A DNA stretch of 64,000 bases, taken from the NCBI GenBank assembly GCA_022113835.1, contig JAILWY010000023.1, positions 7,006,001-7,070,000 on the forward strand, given 5' to 3'. Source of the DNA: Atopsyche davidsoni (lineage: Eukaryota; Arthropoda; Insecta; Trichoptera; Hydrobiosidae). Below are positions 36,265 to 46,779 of the stretch, piece by piece. How positions within the stretch are numbered: position 1 is the stretch's first letter; each line of letters begins with the position of its first letter. The translations under genes were made by a program, and so were the position numbers. The notes under the pieces are model-generated. The model was not told the origin of the DNA. It did not search any database and was given only the letters and a program-made list of their open reading frames with translations.

Positions 36265-38090
36265 AACGGATTCATTTTGCAGTGGCTGGATATCTGTTAC
36301 ATCCGTGCAGGTGTCCTCATCCATATTCTCAAATATTCTCAATAATGTAAAGATTAACAATAATTCCTAAGTGCACTCAGATAGTGTTTGACTTTTTTTA
36401 TTTTTGATTTGATTTGTTTTTCACCAACTCGTTTTTATATATTACACGCCCGGTGTCCGATCACAAATAAAGTAAATAAAAACGATATTAAATCAGTGTA
36501 CAAACAATCTCTTCGGAGAAAAAATTTGTAGAAAATAATTGATAAAATCAGATGTCAATTTTGGCATGATTAAAATTTAATGAACATTAAAACAATTATA
36601 GTATTTTTGATCTGGATACGTTTTTTTTTTTTTATTAAAAACCCCATAATTGGAAATATGTGTAAAGAATTATATTGCTTTAAGATTATGTGCCAGCGAG
36701 ACTCTGACCGTCCGTATATTTACTGTTCTATCGGCCATCGGCTGACGGCTGATAAAAACCAGAACAAGGTGTCATAGATTGTGGGTAGTAAATAAATGAG
36801 AATTTGAGTAATCATATTAGTAATAATTTGAGTTAAAGTGAAGTGAAGTGGACGATAGACTTAAATTGTCGTTTCTTTACATTTTTCGGTAAGATAATGT
36901 ATCTTACATTAAACTGTATGTGAACTATTGTTGTGTATAAGTGTTAAAATAAAAAATCTTTACATTTTTAGAGCAACGCCATTGTTTCTGTCAGATCCAC
37001 GGTTCCTAGTCTTATATGTGTAACTCAGATTAAATGTATATAATATATCCACAAATAGTAAAAGCGGACTCAATTTATTTAAAAACACAAAAATAATTGA
37101 CGAATGGAAGCGCAAAAAACAAAAGAAATGATATAACGTACATTAGATAAGGCTTTGGTTTGTAAGTATAATTATATATATATTTTCTAAATATAATATT
37201 TGTTATAGTGGTAAAACGACAAAATATTATTATAACAATGAGTCTGAGTATGACACTGATGATACTACCATCAAAATCAGAGAAAGTAAAGCAGTTTGGT
37301 GTTAATGTACCCGCAAGTAATATTGGTAAAGTAACTTTCATGGCATCACTTTGGCGGTGTGTTTTTACCAACAGGTCGGTCATTAATCAGAAACTGTCAC
37401 TGCGTGATGTCATCAATATCAATAGATCCCTCTATCAGACTGATTTGACGGGAGAGTACCGGGATAGTGGAGTGAATGTTTTATCTAAAACCTGATCAAA
37501 TTAAATAACTACAACAAAAAAAAAGGTTTCGGCTAGTAGGTATTTGTGCATAAGATGTTGTGTTTTAGGTGACATTTTTATAACAAACTGATCACTCATA
37601 TTTCTTGAGATGACATATGAAATACAAACAAGAAAATTGTCTTAATCGTTTCAAAGAACGCCACCAAAAAATTGTTTCTTTAAATTGAATCAGCACTATA
37701 AAATTATTGATATAAATTGATGTATTGCAAAAGTTCGTTATATTTATGATTTATAAATTGAAAGTCAAACATTAAAAAAATCATGAATTATGATAAAAGA
37801 ATACAAGATGCTTAAACTTTATAGGTTTACAATGCACAAATATAAATGAAAAACGTGATTTTTTTATGTAAACAGGCAACCGCTTGGGCTTGCTGTGCGT
37901 AGCTTCATACAGATGTTTCAGTCAATTCAAACTGCAGGGGCAGCTAACCACAAGTGCTTAAGGAGTTTACTAGTATTTTTTCTATTTATTATGTGAAAAC
38001 AGAACGTGTATGACACAATGACAAAAAACACATTTATAAATAAAAATACCAAATAAGTTAAGATCAAAAAACAATTCAGGTCAATAATTT
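36265..38090. other. intergenic DNA between A1 and A2
   Basis: AT-rich. A region at about 37075-37495 is open on both strands (102 codons minus, 95 codons plus) and less AT-rich, but neither product is recognised; it may be a transposon fragment. Possible AATAAA poly(A) signal for the A2 locus at 38094-38099 (minus strand). Confidence 0.4.
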
Positions 38091-38173
38091 TTTTTTATTA
38101 AATAGGCATCGAAATATAGTTTTTATAATAATTATCAAAATGTGATCCGTAGGAGTCACAAAACATAATTAAA

Positions 38174-38427
38174 TCAGATTGAAGCAAGAGGGTAATTGTT
38201 TTGGCAAATGCAGTTGTCATCTCGGCAGAAGCCCGCGGAGAAGCCTTTGGAGAGACAGATGTTGTGGCAGGTGCTGCGCAACAAGAAGCACATGGAGCGC
38301 TTCACTCGCTGGACGGGAGCTGACTCCAGCACGTGGCCGGGACCCTCGGGCAGGACCTCGTCCTCGCCCCGGGACTCCTCGCCCCAGCACAAGGCGACGC
38401 ACAGCAGCAGACAGCGAGAAACTTCAT
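38174..38427 (-). pseudogene. family A defensin pseudogene (copy A2)
   Basis: Aligned to A1, the original ATG is kept (38425-38427) but a 7-base deletion in the CTG/TGC-rich signal-peptide region breaks the frame. An ATG-initiated product is therefore not defensin-like. Downstream, the acidic propeptide, an RVKR site and a diverged mature domain remain open in another frame to the stop at 38174. All six cysteines are retained with the same C-x6-C-x3-C-x9-C-x4-C-x-C spacing, and the C-terminal tail is longer than in A1 (QNNYPLASI). The upstream region has lost the segments that hold TATA and the initiator in A1. Preserved cysteines suggest the break is recent relative to the divergence of the mature domain, or that the locus is polymorphic. 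A rescue by an upstream exon cannot be excluded. Confidence 0.85.
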
Positions 38428-38553
38428 GTTGCAGCGACTCAGGGGTTCGGTAGACTCAGAGTACTGATATCGGCTCTGGCGTATGAAATGAATTATGCCT
38501 CGCGTCTGGGATTCTCCCCGGCCAGGCTAATCAAGAAGTACGAAGACGATAAG
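38428..38553 (-). promoter_or_regulatory. remnant A2 promoter: kB and GATA kept, TATA and Inr deleted
   Basis: Alignment with A1 shows two short gaps, one at 38469-38470 removing the initiator region and one at about 38482 removing the TATAAAA region. GGGATTCTCC (plus 38508-38517), a kB-type site, and GATAAG (plus 38548-38553) remain. The locus therefore kept its inducible sites but lost its core promoter. Confidence 0.7.
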
Positions 38554-38749
38554 AATATTATTGTCTTAGTAACTCATTTATTTTTTAAAAAATGAGTTTC
38601 ATTTGCATGTCAGTGTTTCTGCATATAGAATTGTTAATAACACTATTTACAGCATATGTCTTGAGTGTGTATTTCACACCTAGAGTATATTTTATTTTAA
38701 TATCTTATACAAAGATCTCTTTCTAATCATTATGTCAAAAATGGTTTTA

Positions 38750-41700
38750 TCACGTTCAAATCCATGGGTAATTAAACAAAAAAACGATTTTGGTATATTG
38801 GATATATTTACTTGTTATTTTTTATTGAGTTAGTGTGGCAGTTGTTACGCTCTTAATTGTTTATTTTGGGAATTCAATGGGACATCGCGTTAGTATCTGG
38901 GATCGTCTTCATCCACAGGATCCGTATCTCATTCTCTCGCCCCGATGAGCTGGCCTCGGCAGCGTGGGGCAACTTCCCTCGGGGTGAACTCGAATGGAAG
39001 CGCTGGGACTCTGCGCGAGCGCGGTGCTGATTGTCAAAGGCTTTTTAGGATGTCGCTGGGCAATGCTTATGTTTTCAATAATGCGGAAATCAGCATTTCA
39101 CGCATGACAATTTACGATGAATAATAAGAGATGTTTCTTATAGGGTTTTATTTTTTGTATTTTTTTACGATCATAAAAAAATATTCAACAATACCAAAGT
39201 GATTTAGGAATCTACCGATAGCCTAATGTTTAGTTCAATCAATGAAGACTTTATTAAACTTAGTTATCATTATGAAAACTTTCAATTCTGTGCTTACCAA
39301 GAAAATAAAAGAACTTTCATGGTACGCTACTTTACACGCTATTTTAGAGTTTTATGTATACATTAAATAAAAATGACTGCCTTAAATTGTGAAAATGTAA
39401 TATTTTTTAATAAATATTTAACTTTTGACAAAAATTAGTAGCGACTTTTAAATCCGTGTATCATCAAGTAATATATATATATATTTGAATTTATTTTCAT
39501 TATATAATAATTCATTAGCTAGCGTGGCTGATGACCCGTGTGTATATTTTAAGTGGCCTATAATAAAGATTATTCATAGCATGTTTTATGTAAATATCTG
39601 ATAGTATTATTATAAACATGTATGTTTCATATACAATGTAAGTTATGTAATAAGTGCTAACGTTTCTAGGAGAAAATATACATACTTAATATAAAAAAAA
39701 TTTGTGATTACTTAGAGAAGTGAGATACATTGACATGACGTTGCCTTACCTCTATGAATACAAAATACGGAGTTAATCGAGATGCTGCAAATGTAGATTG
39801 CATGGGACATAAATTTTCTTATACAAAGCTGCCGTTGGCGGAGCAAGAAGGATACTGCAGGAAAATGGTTCGCAAGCCTGTAGCGGGGGATATTGTTGAG
39901 TATGCTCCTTGTATTACTATGTAAATAAACTCCTGAAGTTTACAAAGCGAACAAAGTCCTTTGGATCATAAGATCTCTTCAGCCTAAGTAACTTATCATT
40001 TCCCTTGATATGAAGCACCTTTCTATTCTACAAATAAAAGTCACCGCTTCCTAAAAATTCAAATCAATAATATATTTTTTAAATATATATTTATACAAAA
40101 AATATTCTAGTGTTTTATAAAACAATTTTTATTAGATACTGATACTCTTTGAAGTTAAATTGCAAATATTTTTTTTAATCGGGAAAGTTTTTTATATTTT
40201 CCACAAGTGGCCATAATGATTACTCAAAAAATTATATTACATGACAACCTGCAAACTATATATAGTGTGACGTGAATAATAAAAAAAATACTTTTATGAA
40301 TGAAACAAAGATGCCATGTTGAAATAAGGCATTTAGAAAAAAACTTATTTATATCAGTTTCGTGAAAATAAATCCTTCGTACTATAGTATGAACTAGTCT
40401 TACCGTGTGTAGAGTAAATTAATTTTATTCATAATCTATTCATGAAAGTCATTTATACAAATATAACCGATTAAAAAAGACAGCATTAAAATTTTTAAAT
40501 TGATTCAATATATTTTATAATATGATGCACATACTTCAACATAAAAGTAGTCATGAATGTACATCACTCTTTCAATCCTGAATCAGGTTAAGTGTACAAT
40601 TATATCTTTCGAATAACTGTAAACAACTTCAGCAAGTGCGTGCTTTGTGAAAACGCAGAAAATTTATGGACGTTTATTTTGATCAATGGGCTATTAAAAT
40701 TTATATTTGAGTTTGCATATCGCATAAGATAGATTAGAAGCGAAAACCACTCGGGTGCGGGGAACTGGGAATTCCGTATCTTGTCTTGCAACATACTTCG
40801 GCAATGAACTCGTATCAAACTATGCATCAGCATATGAAATTACAAGAAGCAATTTATATCAAACAAATCGATCTCTCGCAATATATTTCGGAGAATTAAT
40901 AATACTTTAATAACACCTTAGTTTTAATAAAAGGCATCACAATATGACGGACAGGTTTTTAATTCTTTTGTAGGAGGAAAACCTTAATAAAATTAATATT
41001 TCAAGATCAATATAATCACAGGTATTATTTTTTCAAACAAATCTTTTCTCATATTTAAATACTTTGTCATCAAAATAATAAAGTAAGATTTTTTCAATGA
41101 TCAATGTCTAGATTAGTACATTTTATAGTCTCTATTTGTATATTTAATGCTATCGCCATAAAATCATTGAATGAGAAATAAGATGTATACCATGCTCGTG
41201 TATAGAAATACGTGTCAATCATATTTTTTATTAAATTTATTATGTACGTACAGAGAATAAGTAACTTTAGATGTCATTTATATAAGTCATATTTGTTGAA
41301 TGATGTTTTATGAAAAAATATGCTTTTGTCACTGTTAATTGAAAAAAATGCAGATTTTTTTTATAGCTTTATATTTTAAACTATTATAAAAATATTTAAT
41401 CAAACAAATATTTCAACAAGAATGCCTGTGAACTTTAGAAATGCATTTTTTTGCTTTTGCTTAAATATACTCTATTTATATGGCCATTGGAAATCTAAGA
41501 AATAATTTTTCAACATTTAATGAATTCAATATAAATATTATTTATGTATTACTCTTTTCAAAATTTACAGCACCAATTCTACGAGGTTTATACATCAATC
41601 TGAAAGCTACTTCATGTTGAGTGCACTCAGAAAAATTTCTGTCGATTCCAGCTCTGAGGGTAGAAACCTTTTATAAATAATTATTTTCATGATATTTTCT

Positions 41701-42500
41701 TTTATAAAAATGATATTTTATCGAACTTATAATAATCATAAAAATATTTTAAGTTTTATTAAATAGACTGAGCGATGTATCAGTAGATATATTAAAGTCA
41801 AAGCGTAGAACGTGCCGAATCTGTAAAATAAATTGTACGAAGTGTGCAATTGAAAGAGGGACCCTTTCTAGGAGCGCTGGTTTAGCACCACTTGACATTA
41901 TTGTAATTAGCTTTACTCTTCGAGCTGTTTGCTTATAAATCAATATGTTTGGTAACTAACCCGAGTTCTTTTACTTCTTTTCTATGTTATTATTAAAACT
42001 GTCACTATATTATCAGTCAAATATGTAGTTAAGATTAAATAACAATAATAGAACTGTAGTCTTGGCTTGTGTATGGGTGAACGAAGTTTTGAAAGTCATA
42101 AATTATTACTAATAAATGAAAATTGATTATTTTTTAAAATATGGCGTCGTAAATTTCAAATAAGTGAAAATAACATAACTATATTTTTGAGTGTGATGAA
42201 TGCACATCACCATCTTAGTCCTATAATAGATTATTTAGTAACACTGATATTCTAACTGCCAAATGACAAACAGATTATTAAATCTTCACAAAGTGAGCCA
42301 ACTTTTAAGCTCTCTACGGGGGCGTTCAAAAACTCAATTATAAAAAGCCTCCGTAAAGCAAAAATTAGCCAACCGTCTAAAACATCCAGCAGTCTCTTAG
42401 CGTTTCGGGATTTTTTTGGCTTTCTTTCAAATTTTTTTTGCAAGAACAATTAAAATAATAAAAATCTTCACTTCATATTTTCGTTTTATTTTATAGAATA
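38750..42500. other. intergenic DNA between A2 and A3
   Basis: AT-rich apart from a GC-rich, CpG-containing island at about 38880-39060 that includes a TTGTCAAAGGC TCF/LEF-type sequence near 39033. No gene, RNA or transposon end recognised. Confidence 0.5.
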
Positions 42501-42506
42501 TTTATT
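42501..42506 (-). terminator. poly(A) signal of defensin A3
   Basis: AATAAA on the minus strand about 60 bases after the stop codon; a second one lies at about 42485-42490. Confidence 0.6.
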
Positions 42507-42567
42507 TCATAATATTAAATACAATGCGCCTAAATACTGGTTTAGAAACAAAAACGTTAATCAGAGA

Positions 42568-42810
42568 TTAGTGGTTTTTGCAAGTGCAAGTGCCTCCTCG
42601 ACAGAAGCCCGTGGAGAAGCCCTTGGAGCGGCAATGCACCTCGCAGGCGCTGGGGAACCAGGGGCACGTGGCACGCTTCACTCGCTGGACGGGAGCGGGT
42701 TCCAGCACGTGGCCGGGACCCTCGGGCAGGACCTCGTCCTCGCCCCGGGACTCCTCGCCCCAGCACAGGGCGACGCACACCAGCAGACAGCAGACAGCGA
42801 GGAACTTCAT
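42568..42810 (-). CDS. defensin-like CS-alpha-beta antimicrobial peptide precursor (family A, copy A3)
   Basis: An 80-residue precursor with the same layout as A1: signal peptide 1-18, acidic propeptide to RVKR at 43-46, and a 34-residue mature peptide with cysteines at 49, 56, 60, 70, 75 and 77. The protein differs from A1 only at residue 38 (P for L) and residue 80 (H for Y). Nucleotide differences cluster in the 3' half of the coding sequence; the 5' half and 5' UTR are nearly identical to A1. The more distal upstream flank is not similar. This mosaic suggests gene conversion between A1 and A3. Secretion and antimicrobial function are inferred from the family. Single exon; no splice sites are needed. 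Confidence 0.93.
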   Translation of the reverse strand: MKFLAVCCLLVCVALCWGEESRGEDEVLPEGPGHVLEPAPVQRVKRATCPWFPSACEVHCRSKGFSTGFCRGGTCTCKNH

Positions 42811-42962
42811 GTTGCAGCGACTCAGGGGTTCGGTAGACTCGGAGTACTGAGAACACTCTGGGACTGATATCGACTCGAGTTCTCCTCGGCTTTTTATATG
42901 GAATGCATCTCGCGACAGGGATTCCCTCCGTCCAACTGTTGCTGAATATATTTAGGCGATAA
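42811..42962 (-). promoter_or_regulatory. A3 promoter: Inr, TATA, kB and GATA sites
   Basis: On the minus strand, TATAAAA occupies 42898-42892 and TCAGT 42867-42863, with the A at 42865, again 33 bp from TATA. A kB-type site GGGATTCCCT (plus 42918-42927) lies 20 bp upstream of TATA, and GATAA is at 42958-42962 (plus). The 5' UTR is 55 bases, as in A1. Confidence 0.75.
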
Positions 42963-42964
42963 CA

Positions 42965-43690
42965 ATTATGACGTACACCGATTGCGGCCGGTATTCTTAT
43001 GTTACTATCATTGAATGCAATAAATTGTGTTTGAGGTTATCTTTTCGAAATCCCAAATCAAATAAATGTCTTAAATACACGATAATGGTAAAATTTGTTT
43101 GAAAATAAAGTTAAATATAATAAATAAAAAACAATATTTTTTTGTACAAATTATACACCCTTAAATAATGTTAGTTTCTTAAAATGTGTAACTTTGACTT
43201 TTTTGAAAAAAAAAACTTTTTTTGGGTGAGAATAATGACACACGCCAAACATTTTTTCGCCACTGTAACATAGCTTAAATATTGACAAAATATATACTTT
43301 AATATATGTACTTTACGATCGTGAATATCAAATCTCATATCACAGCCTCGCGAGCCTCGCGGCTTCCGCATCCTTTGTCTCGGGGGCGCGCCGGCCACGC
43401 CGTGCTGCGCCAGGCCTGCGGGGGATTATTCGTGAATAGTGTCACCCTCAGGCTATCGATATGACTGTAATTCTGTATGATCGTTTTTGAATACACAGCT
43501 TTGTCATTATGTTCACGTAAATTGTGTATTTGTTTTAGCGTTGAAGTTGATTTAGAGAGGCTGAGGGGCGCGGGGAAGAAATCGTGAAGTCCGCTATTTT
43601 TTGGAGTTTTAGACGCATCGCGCTTTTTGCGTACGAGCGAATTATCGTAACGGTGATTCAATAGTGATAGTGATTCAAGTGACTGCTCAA
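42965..43690. other. intergenic DNA with CpG island
   Basis: AT-rich to 43340. Then a strongly GC-rich CpG island at 43345-43425 and a less rich stretch leading into the mariner relic. A 131-codon minus-strand frame (43335-43730) spans the island and is not recognised. Confidence 0.45.
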
Positions 43691-44060
43691 CGTTTGTATC
43701 GTGCGGAGTATCGTACACGCAATGCATCAAGTAACGATAGCACTAGAAAATGTTCGAAAATACAGGTGCAACGGTAAAAATTCAAAACTCTGGTCGCAAC
43801 AATCGAAGAAGTGGAATTGTCAGTTCGTCAAAAACCGTCTTAATCCATCTGAAAGTGAAGCCAAGCGTTGAAAATTAAAAAATCGTCTTTGCATTCGATT
43901 TTAAAGAAAGATTTGCATTTAAAAGCGTATAAAATTCAATTGGTGCAATAATTGAAGGATACAGACTACGCAAATCGCTTGAATTTTGCGAACGAAATGC
44001 TGCGGCGATTCAACAACTTTCAATCTTCGTTCCAGATTTGAAGAATGCCAGCAGTGTAAC
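43690..44060 (+). mobile_element. decayed mariner/Tc1-type transposase fragment
   Basis: One frame, interrupted by several stop codons, reads as the N-terminal helix-turn-helix region of the arthropod transposase family with DLHLKAYKIQLVQ-type motifs. The best stretch is at about 43872-44020 (SSLHSILKKDLHL, AYKIQLVQ, then a TAA, then LKDTDYANRLNFANEMLRRF). This class belongs to the IS630-Tc1-mariner superfamily and moves DNA by cut-and-paste through a DDE/D catalytic domain. That catalytic domain is absent here: similarity ends near 44030. At least five in-frame stops, plus a stretch at about 43745-43800 that fits better in another frame, show an old inactive copy. Terminal repeats were not found. 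Confidence 0.75.
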
Positions 44061-44180
44061 AGTCACCTTTTGGATAACATCATCTTTTTAAAATAATTTT
44101 CCATTTTGTATTCTTATAATCAACAATAAAAAAAAATACTTGATTAATAGTAGTTTTTGTTATATGAGATATATATATAT

Positions 44181-46779
44181 TAGGGTGTCCCTTATATGAC
44201 CAAAAAATTTTTTTTTTCAAATTTCGAAATGGGTACCCTCTACTTTTTTTAGTAATGCTATAAGAGTCTTAAATATAAAATTTCATCTTTCTAGCATAAT
44301 TGCAACCAGTGCCGACCGAGCTTCAAAGTTTAGTAAAAAACGTGTTTTGTCTTGATCTTTCGGTCTGGTATAAAATCATTATAAATGCAATAAATTAAGT
44401 AAATAATAGTAAAAATTCAATTAAATGAACATTAATCTTTAATCAAAAACATAAAGTAATAACAATCAGCCAGGGTAACTTTTTTTTAGAGTTGTTTTTT
44501 TACAGTCCGGATACAATTTTCTATGTTCCTGGACACAGCGCAGCAAGAACTGTTTTTGTTCTTCTTCAGCCGTGATAAGTCCGTTAAAATCTTGCATCAT
44601 TTTAACAGCCCTTTCAGCAGTATCATTCACAACTCTCAAATAACTTATTTTTCTTTTAGCTTCCAGAAAAGCAGCATTATTATTCCAGGAAGATACATCT
44701 TCCTTTAGAAAACTGTCGTCGATCTGCAGTCGTGATAAAAATTGTTTGCTCTTTTCCGATACGAAATTATCCAGTGTTTTGCCTGGAAAAAAAAGGAAAA
44801 TAAGATAAATAACAAATAAATCTACAACAATTTAAATATATCACAAAAAGTCAATTAAACTTACCAAACAACCTTTGGGGCAGTTCTTCCTTTGACGGGT
44901 CATAGCGTTTGCTAAAATCTGAGGTTTTGTCCCGGTTGAAGTTGGCAATCATTTTCTTTTTAGTTTGGTTATCAACTTCATCATCAAACAGTGATAGAAT
45001 AACTGTCTCTTCACATAAATACCACAAGTGATGGCTAAACTTGCTTATAGAAGCATTAGAAATTGTTGCGTCAACTTTTTCGTACTCTTTTAACATCTTC
45101 AAGAAGCGCAAATCTTGGTTAGGTGCTTTGATCGCCACTGTACATTCGAGCCAAGGTTTAACATACAACACCACGACAAATAAGCAAACATCTTGTAGAG
45201 CCTTTTTGTCCTTCGCAGTTATTCTGCATTGTGACTGAAGTGAACATATTTTTAAAGAATAGATCGCTCTCGCCATCCAGCGAGCCTGATGCATTGCTCC
45301 GGGGGGCCTTAGTTTTAATTTTTCCTCTGTGTCTCCTCCCAAAAATATTACGCACAGTTCGACCAATTCGCGGTAGTCATCTCTTACATAACCTTTGTCT
45401 AATTCTGCCTTATAAAATATTAACAAAGCTTGAATGTCTGTCTCGGCAACACGTTGTTTTACGAAATTAAGAGATGGTTCAATGTTACTAGCGTCGATGT
45501 TTTTCCAATTTTCTCTGAACTTTTTAAACATTGGAATATCTGGGCTACTAGTAATTTGCTTAATTTTGCTTTCAAAGACAGCTTTTAGGACCAATTCATA
45601 AACATGATGACGACAGGCGAAAAGCAGCAATTCTCTTCCTAAAGTTTGCTCCAAAATAGCACAAGCTCCATTGAAACGGCCAGTATTGGAAGCTGTTGTG
45701 TCGCAGCACATTATTTGTACTTTATCGTGAAGGTTCTAGTCAAAGAGAGCTGTTGAGACAGCCTTAGCTTGATGTTTTTCAGAAGAATGTTCTAGTTTTG
45801 GCACTGCAAGAAGCTGTTCCTTATCGTCAAACGAAGCAATAACTGGCAAGCGTTCTTCTTTAGAACTTCGTACATCTAACCCGGGTAATAGTTTTCCATC
45901 CCAATGGACTGTGACTACGTCGGGTACATTACTTCCAAAGAAGTCAGATTTTATTGCTTCTGCCCTTGATTTTCTAGTTTCAGCAGCTAGTGGTTATCTT
46001 TGTCTTACAACCCTTTCCTCTTCTTCCAATCGTCGTTGTTTAGATCTATCTTCTTTTTCCGACAATTTTTTATCAACACCACCTAAGCATCCTGGTCGAT
46101 CTGGCTCTCTCTGTTTCATTAAAAATAATTTATCTTACTCTATTTTCATTCTCTCAAAAGCATCAGCATGTGCAATATCAAACAAATTATCAAGATCAAT
46201 TTTGAAATTGTTCTCACGGCTCTTGAACGTAACCTGAGTTTTCTTACAATTTTTTTTGCAACTCTCTCCAAACATGATATAAATCAACAAGTTTCTTCAC
46301 GCAGTTAGGATATGCCCTTGTTGGAATTCTTGCTTTTTCCCAATATATGATGCACTCCCTAATCACAAGATTTGCACTTTCACTAACAATCAGTTTAACC
46401 TCGCGAATATTGTAAAATAGGACCGAGGGAATTTGTCGATTAGATGGTAATTTTGCACCATTTATTTGATATCTAGGCAAACCGATAAGGAAATTATTTT
46501 GTTTATCACTCCGTAATTCCACCGACATGTTAACGCACTAAACAATGGAGCACTACTAATCTCAAAAATCAAGTATGAAATGACAAATAAAACATGCAGT
46601 TACAAGTCACAGCGCAGTACTTACGCAACTTGTATGGACAAGTTAAAATCGCAAGTCGGCACGGGTTACCGTTTATAAATCGAACTAATATTTTTTTCTA
46701 GACAATATAGGATTATTACTAAACTTTTAAGAAGGTACGCGTAAAAAAATATTGAACTTGAATTTTAAGGGACACCCTA
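44181..46779 (-). mobile_element. hAT-type DNA transposon, 2.6 kb, with intact terminal repeats
   Basis: Perfect 14-bp terminal inverted repeats TAGGGTGTCCCTTA lie at 44181-44194 and 46766-46779. The ends fit the hAT consensus (YARNG). Both flanks are ATATATAT, compatible with an 8-bp target duplication, though the TA-rich target makes this ambiguous. It carries one minus-strand transposase gene, now broken, described separately. Insertion into a TA microsatellite is evident. Confidence 0.88.
44466..46528 (-). pseudogene. hAT-like transposase, inactivated, two exons
   Basis: It starts at ATG 46526-46528 and ends at TGA 44466-44468. The frame is broken at an 8-T run (plus strand 46250-46257). 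In-frame stops follow at 46135-46137, 45994-45996 and 45736-45738. An intact 286-codon segment (44851-45711) holds a CDTTASNTG motif, typical of the first catalytic Asp region of hAT enzymes, followed by CRHHVYEL, matching their C-x2-H block, and later a HQARWMARA block. A short intron (44783-44864, GTAAGT...TTCCAG) joins a last exon with NDTAERAVKMM and EEEQKQFLLRCVQEHRK. That C-terminal block is familiar from arthropod hAT-like proteins. Transposition in trans would need another copy. Confidence 0.85.

Noticed and set aside
37075..37495. Overlapping frames on both strands
   Set aside because: Neither product is recognised and mutual overlap argues against both. Left as a possible transposon fragment.
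38174..38392. Reading A2 as an intact gene
   Set aside because: The 72-codon frame does not begin at an ATG. The true ATG at 38425-38427 is out of frame with it because of a 7-base deletion.
45911..46237. 108-codon plus-strand frame inside the hAT element
   Set aside because: It is the antisense shadow of the broken transposase, whose minus-strand reading gives the coherent protein.
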